This document shows, piece after piece, positions 44,434 to 53,159 of a stretch of 64,000 bases of DNA; within the stretch, counting starts at the first letter, position 1, and each line of letters starts with the position of its first letter. The notes under the pieces are model-generated. The model was not told where the DNA came from and ran no database searches. It saw only the letters and a list, made by a program, of their open reading frames with translations. Position numbers and translations under genes: made by a program. The stretch comes from Paenibacillus dendritiformis (GTDB lineage: Bacteria; Bacillota; Bacilli; Paenibacillales; Paenibacillaceae): NCBI RefSeq assembly GCF_021654795.1, contig NZ_AP025344.1:5642501-5706500 (forward strand), read 5' to 3'.

Positions 44434-45156
44434 CTACGGCCCCAACCGGCGGAAGCTGGCCGCCGTCCCCCGAATATCGTCCGCCCCGGTCAGCGCCGAG
44501 ATGACAGCGATGCCATCCGCGCCCGCTTCCAGGACCGCTCCGGCGTTCGCGAGCGTTATCCCGCCGATGCCGACGAGCGGCACATCGATGCCCGCCGCCC
44601 GGATGTCTCCGATGATAGAGGGACCCTGCGCTTCCAGCGCATCTTCCTTCGATTGGGTCGGGTAAATGGGGCCGATGCCCAAATAATCCGCTCCCTCCTC
44701 CACCGCCAGCCGCGCCTCCTCGACCGTGTGCGCCGATACGCCGAGCATCAGGCCGCCAATGCGGGACCGCACGCGGTCGGCCCGCTCATCCTGCTGCCCG
44801 ATATGGATGCCGTCGGCGCCAAGCTCCAGGGCCAGCTCCAGGTCGTCGTTCACAATGAACGGAACGCCGTACCCCTTGCATACCGCTTGCAGCTCGGCTC
44901 CCAGCCGCCTCCTGTCGTCGCCGGTCAATGCGCCTCTCCCCTTCTCCCGGTATTGCAGCACCGAGACGCCGCCCGCCAATGCTTCTTCGGCCACCTGAAC
45001 CGGATCCATCCGGCAGTTCACGCTGCCGATGACCAAGTACAGCGGCAGATAGGCGCGCATCTGCTCCGGCCGGACTCTGCCCCCGCTCTCACCTTCCAAC
45101 TGCACTCGCGCTCCGTTCCCAAGCTTCTCACCGTACCTCGCCCGTATGCCGCTCAT
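44434..45156 (-). CDS. thiE: Thiamine phosphate synthase
   Basis: A 240-residue TIM-barrel enzyme that joins HMP-diphosphate to thiazole phosphate. The start ATG 45156 overlaps the thiD stop as ATGA, so the two are coupled. Motifs are LYLVIGSVNCR, GGVSVLQYREKG, FIVNDDLELALELGADGIHI, LGVSAHTVEEA, DYLGIGPIYPTQSK and LVGIGGITLANAGAV. The N-terminal extension of about 35 residues is longer than usual. ThiE can also accept bacimethrin diphosphate to give 2'-methoxythiamine phosphate, which is relevant next to these genes. Confidence 0.95.
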   Translation of the reverse strand: MSGIRARYGEKLGNGARVQLEGESGGRVRPEQMRAYLPLYLVIGSVNCRMDPVQVAEEALAGGVSVLQYREKGRGALTGDDRRRLGAELQAVCKGYGVPFIVNDDLELALELGADGIHIGQQDERADRVRSRIGGLMLGVSAHTVEEARLAVEEGADYLGIGPIYPTQSKEDALEAQGPSIIGDIRAAGIDVPLVGIGGITLANAGAVLEAGADGIAVISALTGADDIRGTAASFRRLGP

Positions 45157-45965
45157 AAACGCACCGCCTTTCTGCGGCCGTAAGCCCAGTGGTTGGTCGG
45201 CCCATGGCCTTGACCGATGCCAAGCGTCTCCTCCAGCGCCGCCTGGATGAACGCGCGGGCGGTTGCGACGGCATCGGCGACGGATGAGCCCTTGGCCAGT
45301 TCTGCCGCCATGGCGGCGGAGAAGGTGCATCCCGTCCCGTGCGTATGGCGGGTATGCACCCGCTTCCCGTGCAGCTCCGTGAACTGCGCACCGTCATAGA
45401 GCAGATCCGTCACACGCTCTTCCCCTTCGCTGTGACCGCCTTTGATAACGACATATGCGGGACCGCATTCGCTGAGCCGCTTGGCCGCTTCCCGCCGATC
45501 CTGCATCGTTCGAATCGGCATGCCCGTCAGCGCCTCGGCTTCGGGGATATTGGGGGTGACGACGAGTGCGTGCGGAAGGAGAAGTTCCTTCAACGCTTCG
45601 ACCGCTTCCTTTTGCAGCAGCTCCGATCCGCCCTTGGCAATCATCACCGGATCGACCACGACGGCCTTCCAGCCGAAATGCACGATGCGGTCGGCCACCG
45701 CCGTAATAATCTCCTTATTGAACAACATGCCTGTCTTGACGGCGTCCGGAACGAGATCGGAACCGATCGCATCCATTTGCCCGATAACCGCCTCCGTCGG
45801 AATCGAATACACCCCGGATACACCCAACGTATTCTGGATGGTGATGGCCGCAATCGCCGACATCCCGAATACGCCGAGTTCCTGGAACGTCTTGATGTCA
45901 GCCTGAATCCCGGCTCCCCCGCCGCTGTCCGAGCCGGCAATCGTCAGTGCCTTGTAGATGGTCAT
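45153..45965 (-). CDS. thiD: Hydroxymethylpyrimidine/phosphomethylpyrimidine kinase
   Basis: A 270-residue ribokinase-fold enzyme that phosphorylates HMP twice. Seen are TIAGSDSGGGAGIQADIKTF, AAITIQNTLGV, VVDPVMIAKGGSELL, VVTPNIPEAEALTG, VIKGGHSEGEE and the catalytic HTHGTGCTFSAAMAAE. Its ATG overlaps the thiM stop by the ATGA arrangement and its stop overlaps thiE likewise. ThiD can also phosphorylate bacimethrin, the step that makes the antivitamin toxic. Confidence 0.96.
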   Translation of the reverse strand: MTIYKALTIAGSDSGGGAGIQADIKTFQELGVFGMSAIAAITIQNTLGVSGVYSIPTEAVIGQMDAIGSDLVPDAVKTGMLFNKEIITAVADRIVHFGWKAVVVDPVMIAKGGSELLQKEAVEALKELLLPHALVVTPNIPEAEALTGMPIRTMQDRREAAKRLSECGPAYVVIKGGHSEGEERVTDLLYDGAQFTELHGKRVHTRHTHGTGCTFSAAMAAELAKGSSVADAVATARAFIQAALEETLGIGQGHGPTNHWAYGRRKAVRL

Positions 45966-46810
45966 CGCGCTTCACCTCCCTTTGCGACAGAGGGCTCGAA
46001 CGGACGCACTTCCGTATGATCCTTCAGCGAATCCCGGTTCAAGCGGGACAGCTCGTCCAGCAGCGCAATCTGGAAGCTTCCCGGCCCGGCCGCTTCCGTT
46101 CGCGCCGCCGCTTCGTACGCAGCCGCAGCGTAGAAGGCAAGCCCCGCGGCTCCCGCCAGCAGCATATCCCGCTCCACGGCGGCAAATGACCCCAGCACCG
46201 ACGTCAGCAGGCAGCCCGCGCCCGTGACCTGCGCCAGCAGAGGATGCCCCCCCTTCACGATATAGCCGGCCTGTCCATCGGTAATGACATCCTCCGGTCC
46301 CGTAATGGCAACGACCGACTGCAGGCTCCGGGCAGCTCGAACCGCCAGCTCTACCCGCTCGTCTTCTGCCGAGTCCCCTGCATCCACGCCTTTGATAACG
46401 CGCTGTTCGCCAATCAAATTCGCTAATTCCGAGGCGTTGCCGCGGACAAGAGACACTTGAACCTCGCGCAGCACGCGCAGCGCGGACGCCGTCCGGTAAC
46501 GCGTCGCGCCCGCTCCGACCGGATCGAGCAGCACAGGGACTCCATGGCGATTAGCCGCCTGTCCGGCGACGATCATCGACTCTATCGTATCCTCGGAGAG
46601 AGTGCCCAGATTGAGCACCAACGCCCCGGCGATGGCCGCCATATCGGCCACTTCCTCGCGCGCATACGCCATGACAGGCGACGCCCCCAGCGCGAGCAAG
46701 CCGTTCGCCGTAAAATTCGTTACCACCACATTCGTCATATTATGAACGAGCGGTCGATCTTGCCGCAGCTTGTCGATCAGCGCGGACACTTGATGTACCA
46801 TCATATCCAT
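45962..46810 (-). CDS. thiM: Hydroxyethylthiazole kinase
   Basis: A 282-residue salvage kinase for 4-methyl-5-hydroxyethylthiazole, the base released when thiaminase cuts thiamine. ATG 46810 (MDMMVHQVSALIDKL) follows AAAGGTTGG; the frame also opens 19 codons earlier. Motifs are LVHNMTNVVVTNFTANGLLA, GASPVMAYAREE, VLLDPVGAGATRYRT, RGNASELANLIGE and QVTGAGCLLTSVLGSFAA. It is the first gene of a thiM-thiD-thiE unit led by a TPP riboswitch. Confidence 0.95.
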   Translation of the reverse strand: MDMMVHQVSALIDKLRQDRPLVHNMTNVVVTNFTANGLLALGASPVMAYAREEVADMAAIAGALVLNLGTLSEDTIESMIVAGQAANRHGVPVLLDPVGAGATRYRTASALRVLREVQVSLVRGNASELANLIGEQRVIKGVDAGDSAEDERVELAVRAARSLQSVVAITGPEDVITDGQAGYIVKGGHPLLAQVTGAGCLLTSVLGSFAAVERDMLLAGAAGLAFYAAAAYEAAARTEAAGPGSFQIALLDELSRLNRDSLKDHTEVRPFEPSVAKGGEAR

Positions 46811-47096
46811 CCAACCTTTCTCACGAGCGGGAGCTTGGCCAAGGCTGATAGAATCGAGTCTTTTCATAAATCGCTAGACCGATTGAGAAAATCCGTTGCA
46901 GGAAATTTATAGACAAAAGAACATAACGAGCACGAACATTCTTCTCGCTTGACGAGAACGATGGTTCCTCTCGCTAGACATGAGGTGATATGAAGCAGTA
47001 TCAAAAAGAAGAGAGAAAAGATGAAAGCTGGACATTCGATTACAAATAACATATGCGAACAACATGCACGGCCTCCCATACATGTGCCCTCGTGTT

Positions 47097-47185
47097 CGCT
47101 TTCCTACGCTGGCATTATCCAACAGGTTCAATCGGTCAACAACAGACTAGTTGTACTCTCAGCTTGCTTCCGCAGGCTCCCGCTA
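47097..47185 (-). ncRNA. TPP (THI-box) riboswitch
   Basis: The minus strand carries the conserved aptamer core: GGGAGCCTGCGGAAGC, GCTGAGAGT, then TTGAACCTG and TGGATAATGCCAGCGTAGGA. These are the P2-P3 and P4-P5 sequences that bind the pyrimidine and diphosphate of TPP. It lies about 290 bases upstream of thiM. The closing P1 stem looks weak and I find no clear terminator or anti-terminator between it and thiM. Control may therefore act through ribosome-site masking or an unusual platform. High TPP should switch the operon off. Confidence 0.88.
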
Positions 47186-47227
47186 GTTATTTTGTTAATT
47201 TTGTACATTACTTATTTCCACTTCCAT

Positions 47228-47233
47228 ATTATA
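47228..47233 (-). promoter_or_regulatory. Candidate -10 box of the thi operon
   Basis: A perfect TATAAT on the minus strand about 43 bases upstream of the riboswitch. The -35 region is poor (TTGCTT or GTTGCT at 15-16 base spacing). Confidence 0.45.
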
Positions 47234-47349
47234 GGTTGAAAATGTAAAAAGCAACGACAGATTTGTGAAGCTGCAAAAACCGCCCTCCCAGATTGAGTCA
47301 AGAAAGCAAATCAACATAACCGGAGTGACGAAATCATCAAGCTTATACT

Positions 47350-47790
47350 TCCCTATCGTTCTCCTTACGGCCACTCTCCCCTTCCATCAGGCTTGCACTC
47401 GGTTTACTTTCGCCAACCTGCTACCGTCAGGCAATAACCATCTCTTATCTTTACTCTCCCATCGCGTCAGGCAGCTCCAAACTCTTACTTTTCGCATCCT
47501 GTTCCACCAGGCAGCTCCCGATTCTTTATTTTCGCATCCTGTCGCGCCAAGAAACTCCCGGCTCTTTATTTTCACATCCCATCGCGCCAAGCTGCTCCGT
47601 GCTGTGGTTTCGCTATCCCGTCCCATCAGGTGTTCCGAGCTCTTTCTGCCATTATCCCATCGCATCAGGTAACCGAGTGTTGTTTGCGTTCACTATCCCA
47701 TCATTTCAGGAACCCCTGGCATTCTATCCATTCAAGCTCGGAACGCTTCCATCGCTTAAAATCAGCCCTTTCCGTCCTATCAGCTGCTCC
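47350..47790. repeat. Degenerate tandem array with 40-bp period
   Basis: A CAG/CAA anchor recurs at 47388, 47428, 47468, 47508, 47548, 47588, 47627, 47666 and 47707, a spacing of 40 with drift of one base. Each unit reads roughly CAGGCAGCTC, then CTCTTTATTTTCGCATCC, then a CATCGCGC-like end. Another diverged unit lies at about 47781. Units vary too much for CRISPR and there is no constant spacer. Function unknown. Confidence 0.7.
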
Positions 47791-47869
47791 ATCCACAACA
47801 AGCCGAATAGACATTTCATTTTAGGGTAATGAAAATCTTGAATTTGGAAAAAAGGTGTTGAACCGAATT

Positions 47870-48115
47870 TCTGACCGAATAGGAGAATGCAAATAAGGTC
47901 TAGAAAAAATAGAGCGCCTGAGCCATGGGGGAGTTCGTCCGTAAGGCTTTCAACCTAATTCTGCTTGCCTGAGGAATGGGGAGATTGAACATAGGGCTCC
48001 AACATGCTTCTACTTACCTGAGGCAAGGGGAGTTTGCACATAAGTCTCCACATACCGTAGTTCCTGAGGCGCGGGAATATTGCACATAAGGCTTTCATAC
48101 ATAGAGTCATCAAGT
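47870..48115. repeat. Degenerate tandem array with 46-51-bp period
   Basis: CCTGAG recurs at 47917, 47968, 48017 and 48063, with a diverged unit beginning near 47871. Each unit continues with a G-rich stretch, TTGCACATAAGG-like sequence and CTCCAACAT-like sequence. The reverse complement of the 40-bp array's unit (CCTGATGCGATGGGATGCGA...) resembles the beginning of these units. Confidence 0.6.
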
Positions 48116-48145
48116 AATGAACGAAGCCTCCCCCTCTTGTACACT

Positions 48146-48180
48146 AAAAAGGCACAGCCCCTCTCAGGGCTGTGCCTCTT
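48146..48180 (-). terminator. Rho-independent terminator after uvrA
   Basis: The perfect minus-strand stem GGCACAGCCC / GGGCTGTGCC with loop TGAGAG is followed by TTTTTAGTG. It lies about 60 bases past the uvrA stop. Confidence 0.88.
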
Positions 48181-48232
48181 CTCTATATTCGGCAAGTTGG
48201 CGCCGCATTTAACCAAGAATGCCCCTTGGCGT

Positions 48233-51109
48233 CTAGGCCTCCCGCACTACGCTGCAGGCCGTCTCCAGCTGGGCGGTCCGCTCCCGATCCCGTTCCAGAA
48301 TCGGCTTCAAGTAGCGGCCCGTGTAGGAGCCAGACACCTTCACGACCTGCTCCGGCGTGCCGGTCGCCACAATCGTGCCGCCGCCGCTGCCGCCTTCCGG
48401 GCCAAGGTCGACCAAGTAATCGGCGGTCTTGATTACGTCCAGGTTATGCTCGATGACGAGAACCGTCTCGCTGGAATCAACGAGGCGATGCAGCACCTGC
48501 AGCAGGCGGTCGATATCCGCGACATGCAGACCGGTCGTCGGCTCGTCGAGAATGTAAAATGTCTTGCCTGTGCTGCGGCGATGCAGTTCCGCCGCGAGCT
48601 TCACCCGCTGGGCTTCGCCCCCAGACAGTGTCGTCGCCGGCTGGCCCAGCTTCATGTAGCCGAGCCCGACATCGAGCAGCGTCTGGATTTTGCGGTGAAT
48701 GCGCGGCACGTTCTGGAAAAACTCTGCCGCATCCTCGATCGTCAGCTCCAGCACATCGGCGATGCTCTTGCCTTTATACTTCACTTCCAGCGTCTCCCGG
48801 TTGTAGCGTTTGCCCTTGCACACTTCGCAAGGAACGTATACATCCGGCAGGAAGTGCATCTCAATCTTGATAATACCGTCGCCCCGGCAAGCCTCGCAGC
48901 GGCCGCCCTTCACGTTGAAGCTGAAGCGTCCCTTCTTGTAGCCGCGAATCTTCGCTTCATTCGTCGTCGAGAACAGATCGCGGATATCGTCGAACACGCC
49001 GGTATACGTAGCCGGGTTAGATCGCGGCGTTCGTCCGATCGGCGACTGGTCGATATCGACGACCTTGTCGATATGCTCGAGGCCGCGAATCTCCTTGTAC
49101 TGTCCCGGACGCACCTTCGCCCGGTTCAAATCTCTTGCCAATGTCTTATACAGAATCTCGTTCACCAGCGTCGATTTGCCGGAGCCGGATACGCCGGTCA
49201 CCGCCGTGAATACGCCGAGCGGGAACTTCACGTTCACGCTGCGCAGATTGTTCTCCTTGGCTCCGATAATTTCGATCCAACGCCCGTCTGGGGCGCGGCG
49301 CTTCGCCGGTACCGGAATAAACTTGCGCCCGCTCAAATATTGGCCGGTAAGCGAATGCTTGTCCTTCATGATCTCTTCAGGCGTCCCTTCGGCGATAACC
49401 TGACCGCCGTGAATTCCCGCGCCCGGACCGATATCGATAATATGGTCCGCGGCTAGCATCGTATCTTCGTCATGCTCAACGACGATAAGCGTGTTGCCGA
49501 GATCGCGCATATGCTCCAGCGTCTGAATCAAGCGATCGTTGTCGCGTTGATGCAACCCGATGCTCGGCTCGTCCAAAATATACAGCACGCCCATCAGGCT
49601 GGAGCCAATCTGAGTCGCGAGCCGGATGCGCTGCGCTTCCCCGCCGGACAACGTTCCCGCCGCGCGGCTCAGCGTCAAGTAATCCAGACCTACGTTCACC
49701 AGGAAGCCAAGCCGGGCGTTAATCTCCTTCAGGATGAGATGAGCGATCAGCTGCTCCTTCTCCGTCAGCTCCAGACTCGAGAAGAAACGCTGCGCCTCCC
49801 CGATAGACAGCGCCGTGACATACGCCATGTTTTGATCATTGATGGTCACGGCGAGACTTTCCTTGCGCAAGCGGTGCCCTTTGCAGGTGCCGCATGGCTT
49901 GGCGCTCATGAAGCCTTCAATATACTCGCGGATGCCTTCCGATGCCGTCTCGCGGTAGCGGCGTTCCAGGTTATGAATAATTCCTTCGAACGCCACCTGC
50001 GCCTCTTTCTTGTGACCGAAGTCGTTCTCATAGCGGAAGCGCACCTTCTCTCCCTCTGTGCCATGCAGCAGCTTCGTCATCTGCTCCGGCTCCAGCTGCG
50101 ACACGGGCACATCCGTCGGTATGCCGTAATGCTCGCATACCGCTTGCAGGAACTGCGGATAATAGTTCGACGTGCTGCCTGCCCATGCCTCGAACGCCCC
50201 ATCCTCGATCGTCTTGGACGAGTCCGGAACGAGCAGCTCCGGATCGACGATCATTTTGATGCCGAGACCGTCGCAATCCGGGCAGGCGCCGAACGGGCTG
50301 TTGAAGGAGAACATCCGCGGCGACAGATCGTCGATGCTGAACCCGCACTCCGGACAAGCCAGATTCGAGCTGAAGACCAGCTCTTCTTGGCCGATGACAT
50401 CGACGATAATCCGTCCGCCCGACATGTGGAGCGCCGTCTCGATCGAATCGGCCAGCCGCGCCTGGACATCGTCCTTCACGACAATCCGGTCAACGACCAC
50501 TTCAATATTATGCTTCCGGTTCTTCTCCAGCTCGATCGTCTCCGACACGTCGCGAATCTCGCCGTCGACGCGCACCCGCACGAAGCCCTGCTTCTGGATG
50601 TCGGCGAAGACGCCTTTGTGCTCGCCTTTGCGCCCGGAGATGACCGGAGCCAGAATCTGCAGCCGGGTCCGCTCCGGATACGCCATAATGCGGTCCACCA
50701 TCTGCTCGACCGTCTGCGACGTAATCTCGATCCCATGCACCGGACAGTGGGGCCGCCCGATCCGCGCGTACAGCAGCCGCAAATAGTCGTAAATCTCCGT
50801 TACCGTTCCGACGGTGGAACGCGGGTTGCGGCTGGTCGTCTTCTGGTCGATGGAGATGGCGGGGGACAGGCCGTCTATCGAATCAACGTCCGGCTTCTCC
50901 ATCTGCCCGAGGAACTGGCGCGCATAAGCGGAGAGCGACTCCACATAGCGGCGCTGGCCTTCGGCATAAATCGTATCGAACGCCAGCGAGGATTTGCCCG
51001 AGCCGCTCAATCCGGTGAGCACGACGAACTTGTCGCGCGGAATCGTTACATCAATATTTTTCAGGTTGTGGGCCCTCGCCCCTTTGATCACGATATGTTC
51101 ACTCGCCAA
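48233..51109 (-). CDS. uvrA: Excinuclease ABC subunit A
   Basis: A 958-residue damage-recognition ATPase of nucleotide excision repair. The start is TTG 51109 with GGGAGGTT upstream, giving LASEHIVIKGARAHNLKNID; the frame opens 17 codons earlier without need. Two ABC modules are present: Walker A LSGSGKSSLAF and VSGSGKSTLVNEIL, signatures LSGGEAQRIRLA and LSGGEAQRVKLA. Zinc-finger cysteines include CPECGFSI ... CPDCDG and CEACRGDGIIKIE ... CEVCKGKRYN. It follows uvrB by about 50 bases, the usual uvrB-uvrA order. Confidence 0.98.
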   Translation of the reverse strand: MASEHIVIKGARAHNLKNIDVTIPRDKFVVLTGLSGSGKSSLAFDTIYAEGQRRYVESLSAYARQFLGQMEKPDVDSIDGLSPAISIDQKTTSRNPRSTVGTVTEIYDYLRLLYARIGRPHCPVHGIEITSQTVEQMVDRIMAYPERTRLQILAPVISGRKGEHKGVFADIQKQGFVRVRVDGEIRDVSETIELEKNRKHNIEVVVDRIVVKDDVQARLADSIETALHMSGGRIIVDVIGQEELVFSSNLACPECGFSIDDLSPRMFSFNSPFGACPDCDGLGIKMIVDPELLVPDSSKTIEDGAFEAWAGSTSNYYPQFLQAVCEHYGIPTDVPVSQLEPEQMTKLLHGTEGEKVRFRYENDFGHKKEAQVAFEGIIHNLERRYRETASEGIREYIEGFMSAKPCGTCKGHRLRKESLAVTINDQNMAYVTALSIGEAQRFFSSLELTEKEQLIAHLILKEINARLGFLVNVGLDYLTLSRAAGTLSGGEAQRIRLATQIGSSLMGVLYILDEPSIGLHQRDNDRLIQTLEHMRDLGNTLIVVEHDEDTMLAADHIIDIGPGAGIHGGQVIAEGTPEEIMKDKHSLTGQYLSGRKFIPVPAKRRAPDGRWIEIIGAKENNLRSVNVKFPLGVFTAVTGVSGSGKSTLVNEILYKTLARDLNRAKVRPGQYKEIRGLEHIDKVVDIDQSPIGRTPRSNPATYTGVFDDIRDLFSTTNEAKIRGYKKGRFSFNVKGGRCEACRGDGIIKIEMHFLPDVYVPCEVCKGKRYNRETLEVKYKGKSIADVLELTIEDAAEFFQNVPRIHRKIQTLLDVGLGYMKLGQPATTLSGGEAQRVKLAAELHRRSTGKTFYILDEPTTGLHVADIDRLLQVLHRLVDSSETVLVIEHNLDVIKTADYLVDLGPEGGSGGGTIVATGTPEQVVKVSGSYTGRYLKPILERDRERTAQLETACSVVREA

Positions 51110-51161
51110 TGTTTTAACCTCCCGCTTCGGGTCCACTCGAACCTCTTCAAGCCTCTGCATT

Positions 51162-53159
51162 CTAATCCATCGCCCGCAATTCCATCAAGGCGTCGCGCAG
51201 TTCGGCCGCACGCTCGAACTGCAGGTTCTTGGCCGCATCCTTCATTTCCTTCTCCAGCCGCTGAATGACCGACTGGCGATCCTTCTTCGACATCTTCTCC
51301 ACCGAGGTTCCGACATCGTAGCCCGCCTTCGATTCCGCCGTCTTCGTCGCCTCGATGACTTCGCGGATTTTTTTTCGTATCGTCTGCGGCGTAATGCCGT
51401 GCTTCTCGTTATACGCCATCTGTATGGTGCGGCGGCGCTCCGTCTCCTTAATCGCCTTATCCATGGAGTCGGTTATCTTGTCCGCGTACATGATGACGTG
51501 GCCGTCGGCATTCCGGGCCGCCCGCCCGATCGTCTGAATGAGCGAGCGCTCCGCGCGCAGAAAGCCTTCCTTATCCGCATCCAGTATGGCGACCAGCGAC
51601 ACCTCCGGCAGATCGAGCCCTTCTCTTAGCAGGTTAATCCCGATCAGCACATCATATACCCCCAGGCGCAAATCGCGAAGCAGCATCATCCGCTCCAGCG
51701 TCTTGACGTCCGAGTGAAGGTAGCGGACTTTAATGCCGATTTCCTTCAAATAATCGGTCAAATCCTCGGCCATTTTCTTCGTCAAGGTCGTGACCAGCAC
51801 CCGTTCGTCCTTCTTCAGGCGGAGGCGGATCTCTTCCAGCAGATCGTCGATCTGCCCCTTCGTCGGCCGAACCTCGACGACCGGATCAAGCAATCCGGTC
51901 GGCCGGATAATCTGCTCGATCATCGTCGGGCAATGCTCTAACTCGTATGGACCCGGCGTGGCCGAGACATAGATGGCCTGCGGCACCTTCGTCTCGAATT
52001 CCTCAAAGCGGAGCGGACGGTTGTCCAGCGCCGAAGGCAGCCTGAATCCGTGCTCCACGAGCACTTCCTTCCGAGCCCGGTCCCCGTTGTACATGCCGCG
52101 AATCTGCGGCAGCGTCACGTGCGACTCGTCGACGACGACGAGGAAATCGTCCGGGAAGTAGTCGAGCAGCGTATACGGAGTCGACCCGGGCTCGCGGAAT
52201 GTCAACGGTCCGGAATAGTTCTCGATGCCGGAGCAGAAACCCATCTCCTGCATCATCTCGATATCGTACCGGGTACGCTGCTCCAGCCGCTGCGCTTCCA
52301 GCAGCTTGCCTTGGCTCCGCAGCTCCTCGAGCCGCTCCTCCAGCTCGCGCTCGATATTTTTCAACGCAATCTTCATCGTCTCCTCCGCCGTAACGAAGTG
52401 GGACGCCGGGAAGATGGCAATATGATCGCGCTCGCCGATGATCTCGCCCGTGAGCACGTCAATCTCGGTGATGCGCTCAATCTCGTCCCCGAACAGCTCC
52501 ACGCGGACGGCATGCTCGCTCTTCGAGGCCGGGAAGATCTCAATGACATCCCCTCGCACCCGGAATGTTCCCCGGATGAAGTTCAGATCGTTGCGCTGAT
52601 ACTGTATATCGACCAGCTTCGCCAAAATCGCATTGCGCGGCTTCTCCATCCCCGTCCGCAGCGACAGGACCAGATTCCCGTACTCCATTGGGGATCCCAA
52701 GCCGTAAATGCACGACACGCTGGCAACGATAATGACGTCCCGCCGCTCGAACAGCGAGCTCGTCGCCGAGTGGCGGAGCTTGTCGATCTCTTCATTGATG
52801 CTCGAATCCTTCTCAATATACGTATCGGAAGACGGAATGTACGCTTCCGGCTGATAGTAATCGTAATAGCTGACGAAGTAGGACACGGCGTTATTCGGGA
52901 AAAATTCCTGGAACTCGCTGCACAACTGGGCCGCCAGCGTCTTGTTATGAGCAATGACCAGCGTCGGCTTGTTCACTCGGGCTATCGTCTGGGCAATCGT
53001 GAATGTCTTGCCCGTGCCTGTCGCGCCCAGCAGCGTCTGATGACGCTTCCCCCGCTGCACGCCTTCGACCAGCTTGTCGATCGCTGCTGGCTGATCTCCC
53101 TGTGGCGCAAATTCCGATACCAGCTCAAACGGCTTCGTCAACACTTCCCATTCTGCCAT
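51162..53159 (-). CDS. uvrB: Excinuclease ABC subunit B
   Basis: A 665-residue helicase-like repair protein that verifies damage and loads UvrC. Walker A GATGTGKTFTIAQ, the beta-hairpin YYDYYQPEAYIPSSDTYIEK, DEIERI, VDESHVTLPQ, and motifs V/VI (GINLLREGLDLPEVSLVAIL, QTIGRAARN) are intact. The C-terminal UVR domain (LEKEMKDAAKNLQFERAAEL) binds UvrC. ATG 53159 starts MAEWEVLTKPFELVSEF. First gene of uvrB-uvrA. Confidence 0.98.
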   Translation of the reverse strand: MAEWEVLTKPFELVSEFAPQGDQPAAIDKLVEGVQRGKRHQTLLGATGTGKTFTIAQTIARVNKPTLVIAHNKTLAAQLCSEFQEFFPNNAVSYFVSYYDYYQPEAYIPSSDTYIEKDSSINEEIDKLRHSATSSLFERRDVIIVASVSCIYGLGSPMEYGNLVLSLRTGMEKPRNAILAKLVDIQYQRNDLNFIRGTFRVRGDVIEIFPASKSEHAVRVELFGDEIERITEIDVLTGEIIGERDHIAIFPASHFVTAEETMKIALKNIERELEERLEELRSQGKLLEAQRLEQRTRYDIEMMQEMGFCSGIENYSGPLTFREPGSTPYTLLDYFPDDFLVVVDESHVTLPQIRGMYNGDRARKEVLVEHGFRLPSALDNRPLRFEEFETKVPQAIYVSATPGPYELEHCPTMIEQIIRPTGLLDPVVEVRPTKGQIDDLLEEIRLRLKKDERVLVTTLTKKMAEDLTDYLKEIGIKVRYLHSDVKTLERMMLLRDLRLGVYDVLIGINLLREGLDLPEVSLVAILDADKEGFLRAERSLIQTIGRAARNADGHVIMYADKITDSMDKAIKETERRRTIQMAYNEKHGITPQTIRKKIREVIEATKTAESKAGYDVGTSVEKMSKKDRQSVIQRLEKEMKDAAKNLQFERAAELRDALMELRAMD

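Larger units (their letters stand above)
46811..48232. other. Long noncoding region: leader, riboswitch and tandem arrays
   Basis: About 1.4 kb without a credible gene. From left to right it holds the thiM leader, the TPP riboswitch, its candidate promoter, a 40-bp-period array, a second array of about 48-bp period, and the uvrA terminator. Open frames inside the arrays are by-products of the repeats. Confidence 0.7.

Noticed and set aside
47265..47829. Plus-strand open frames of 60-135 codons over the tandem array
   Set aside because: They follow the 40-base repeats, shift frames between units and lack domains or ribosome sites.
47350..48115. CRISPR array
   Set aside because: Units are degenerate over their whole length with no constant repeat alternating with unique spacers, and no cas genes are near.
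49472..51268. 598-codon open frame opposite uvrA
   Set aside because: Antisense artefact; the minus strand encodes intact UvrA.
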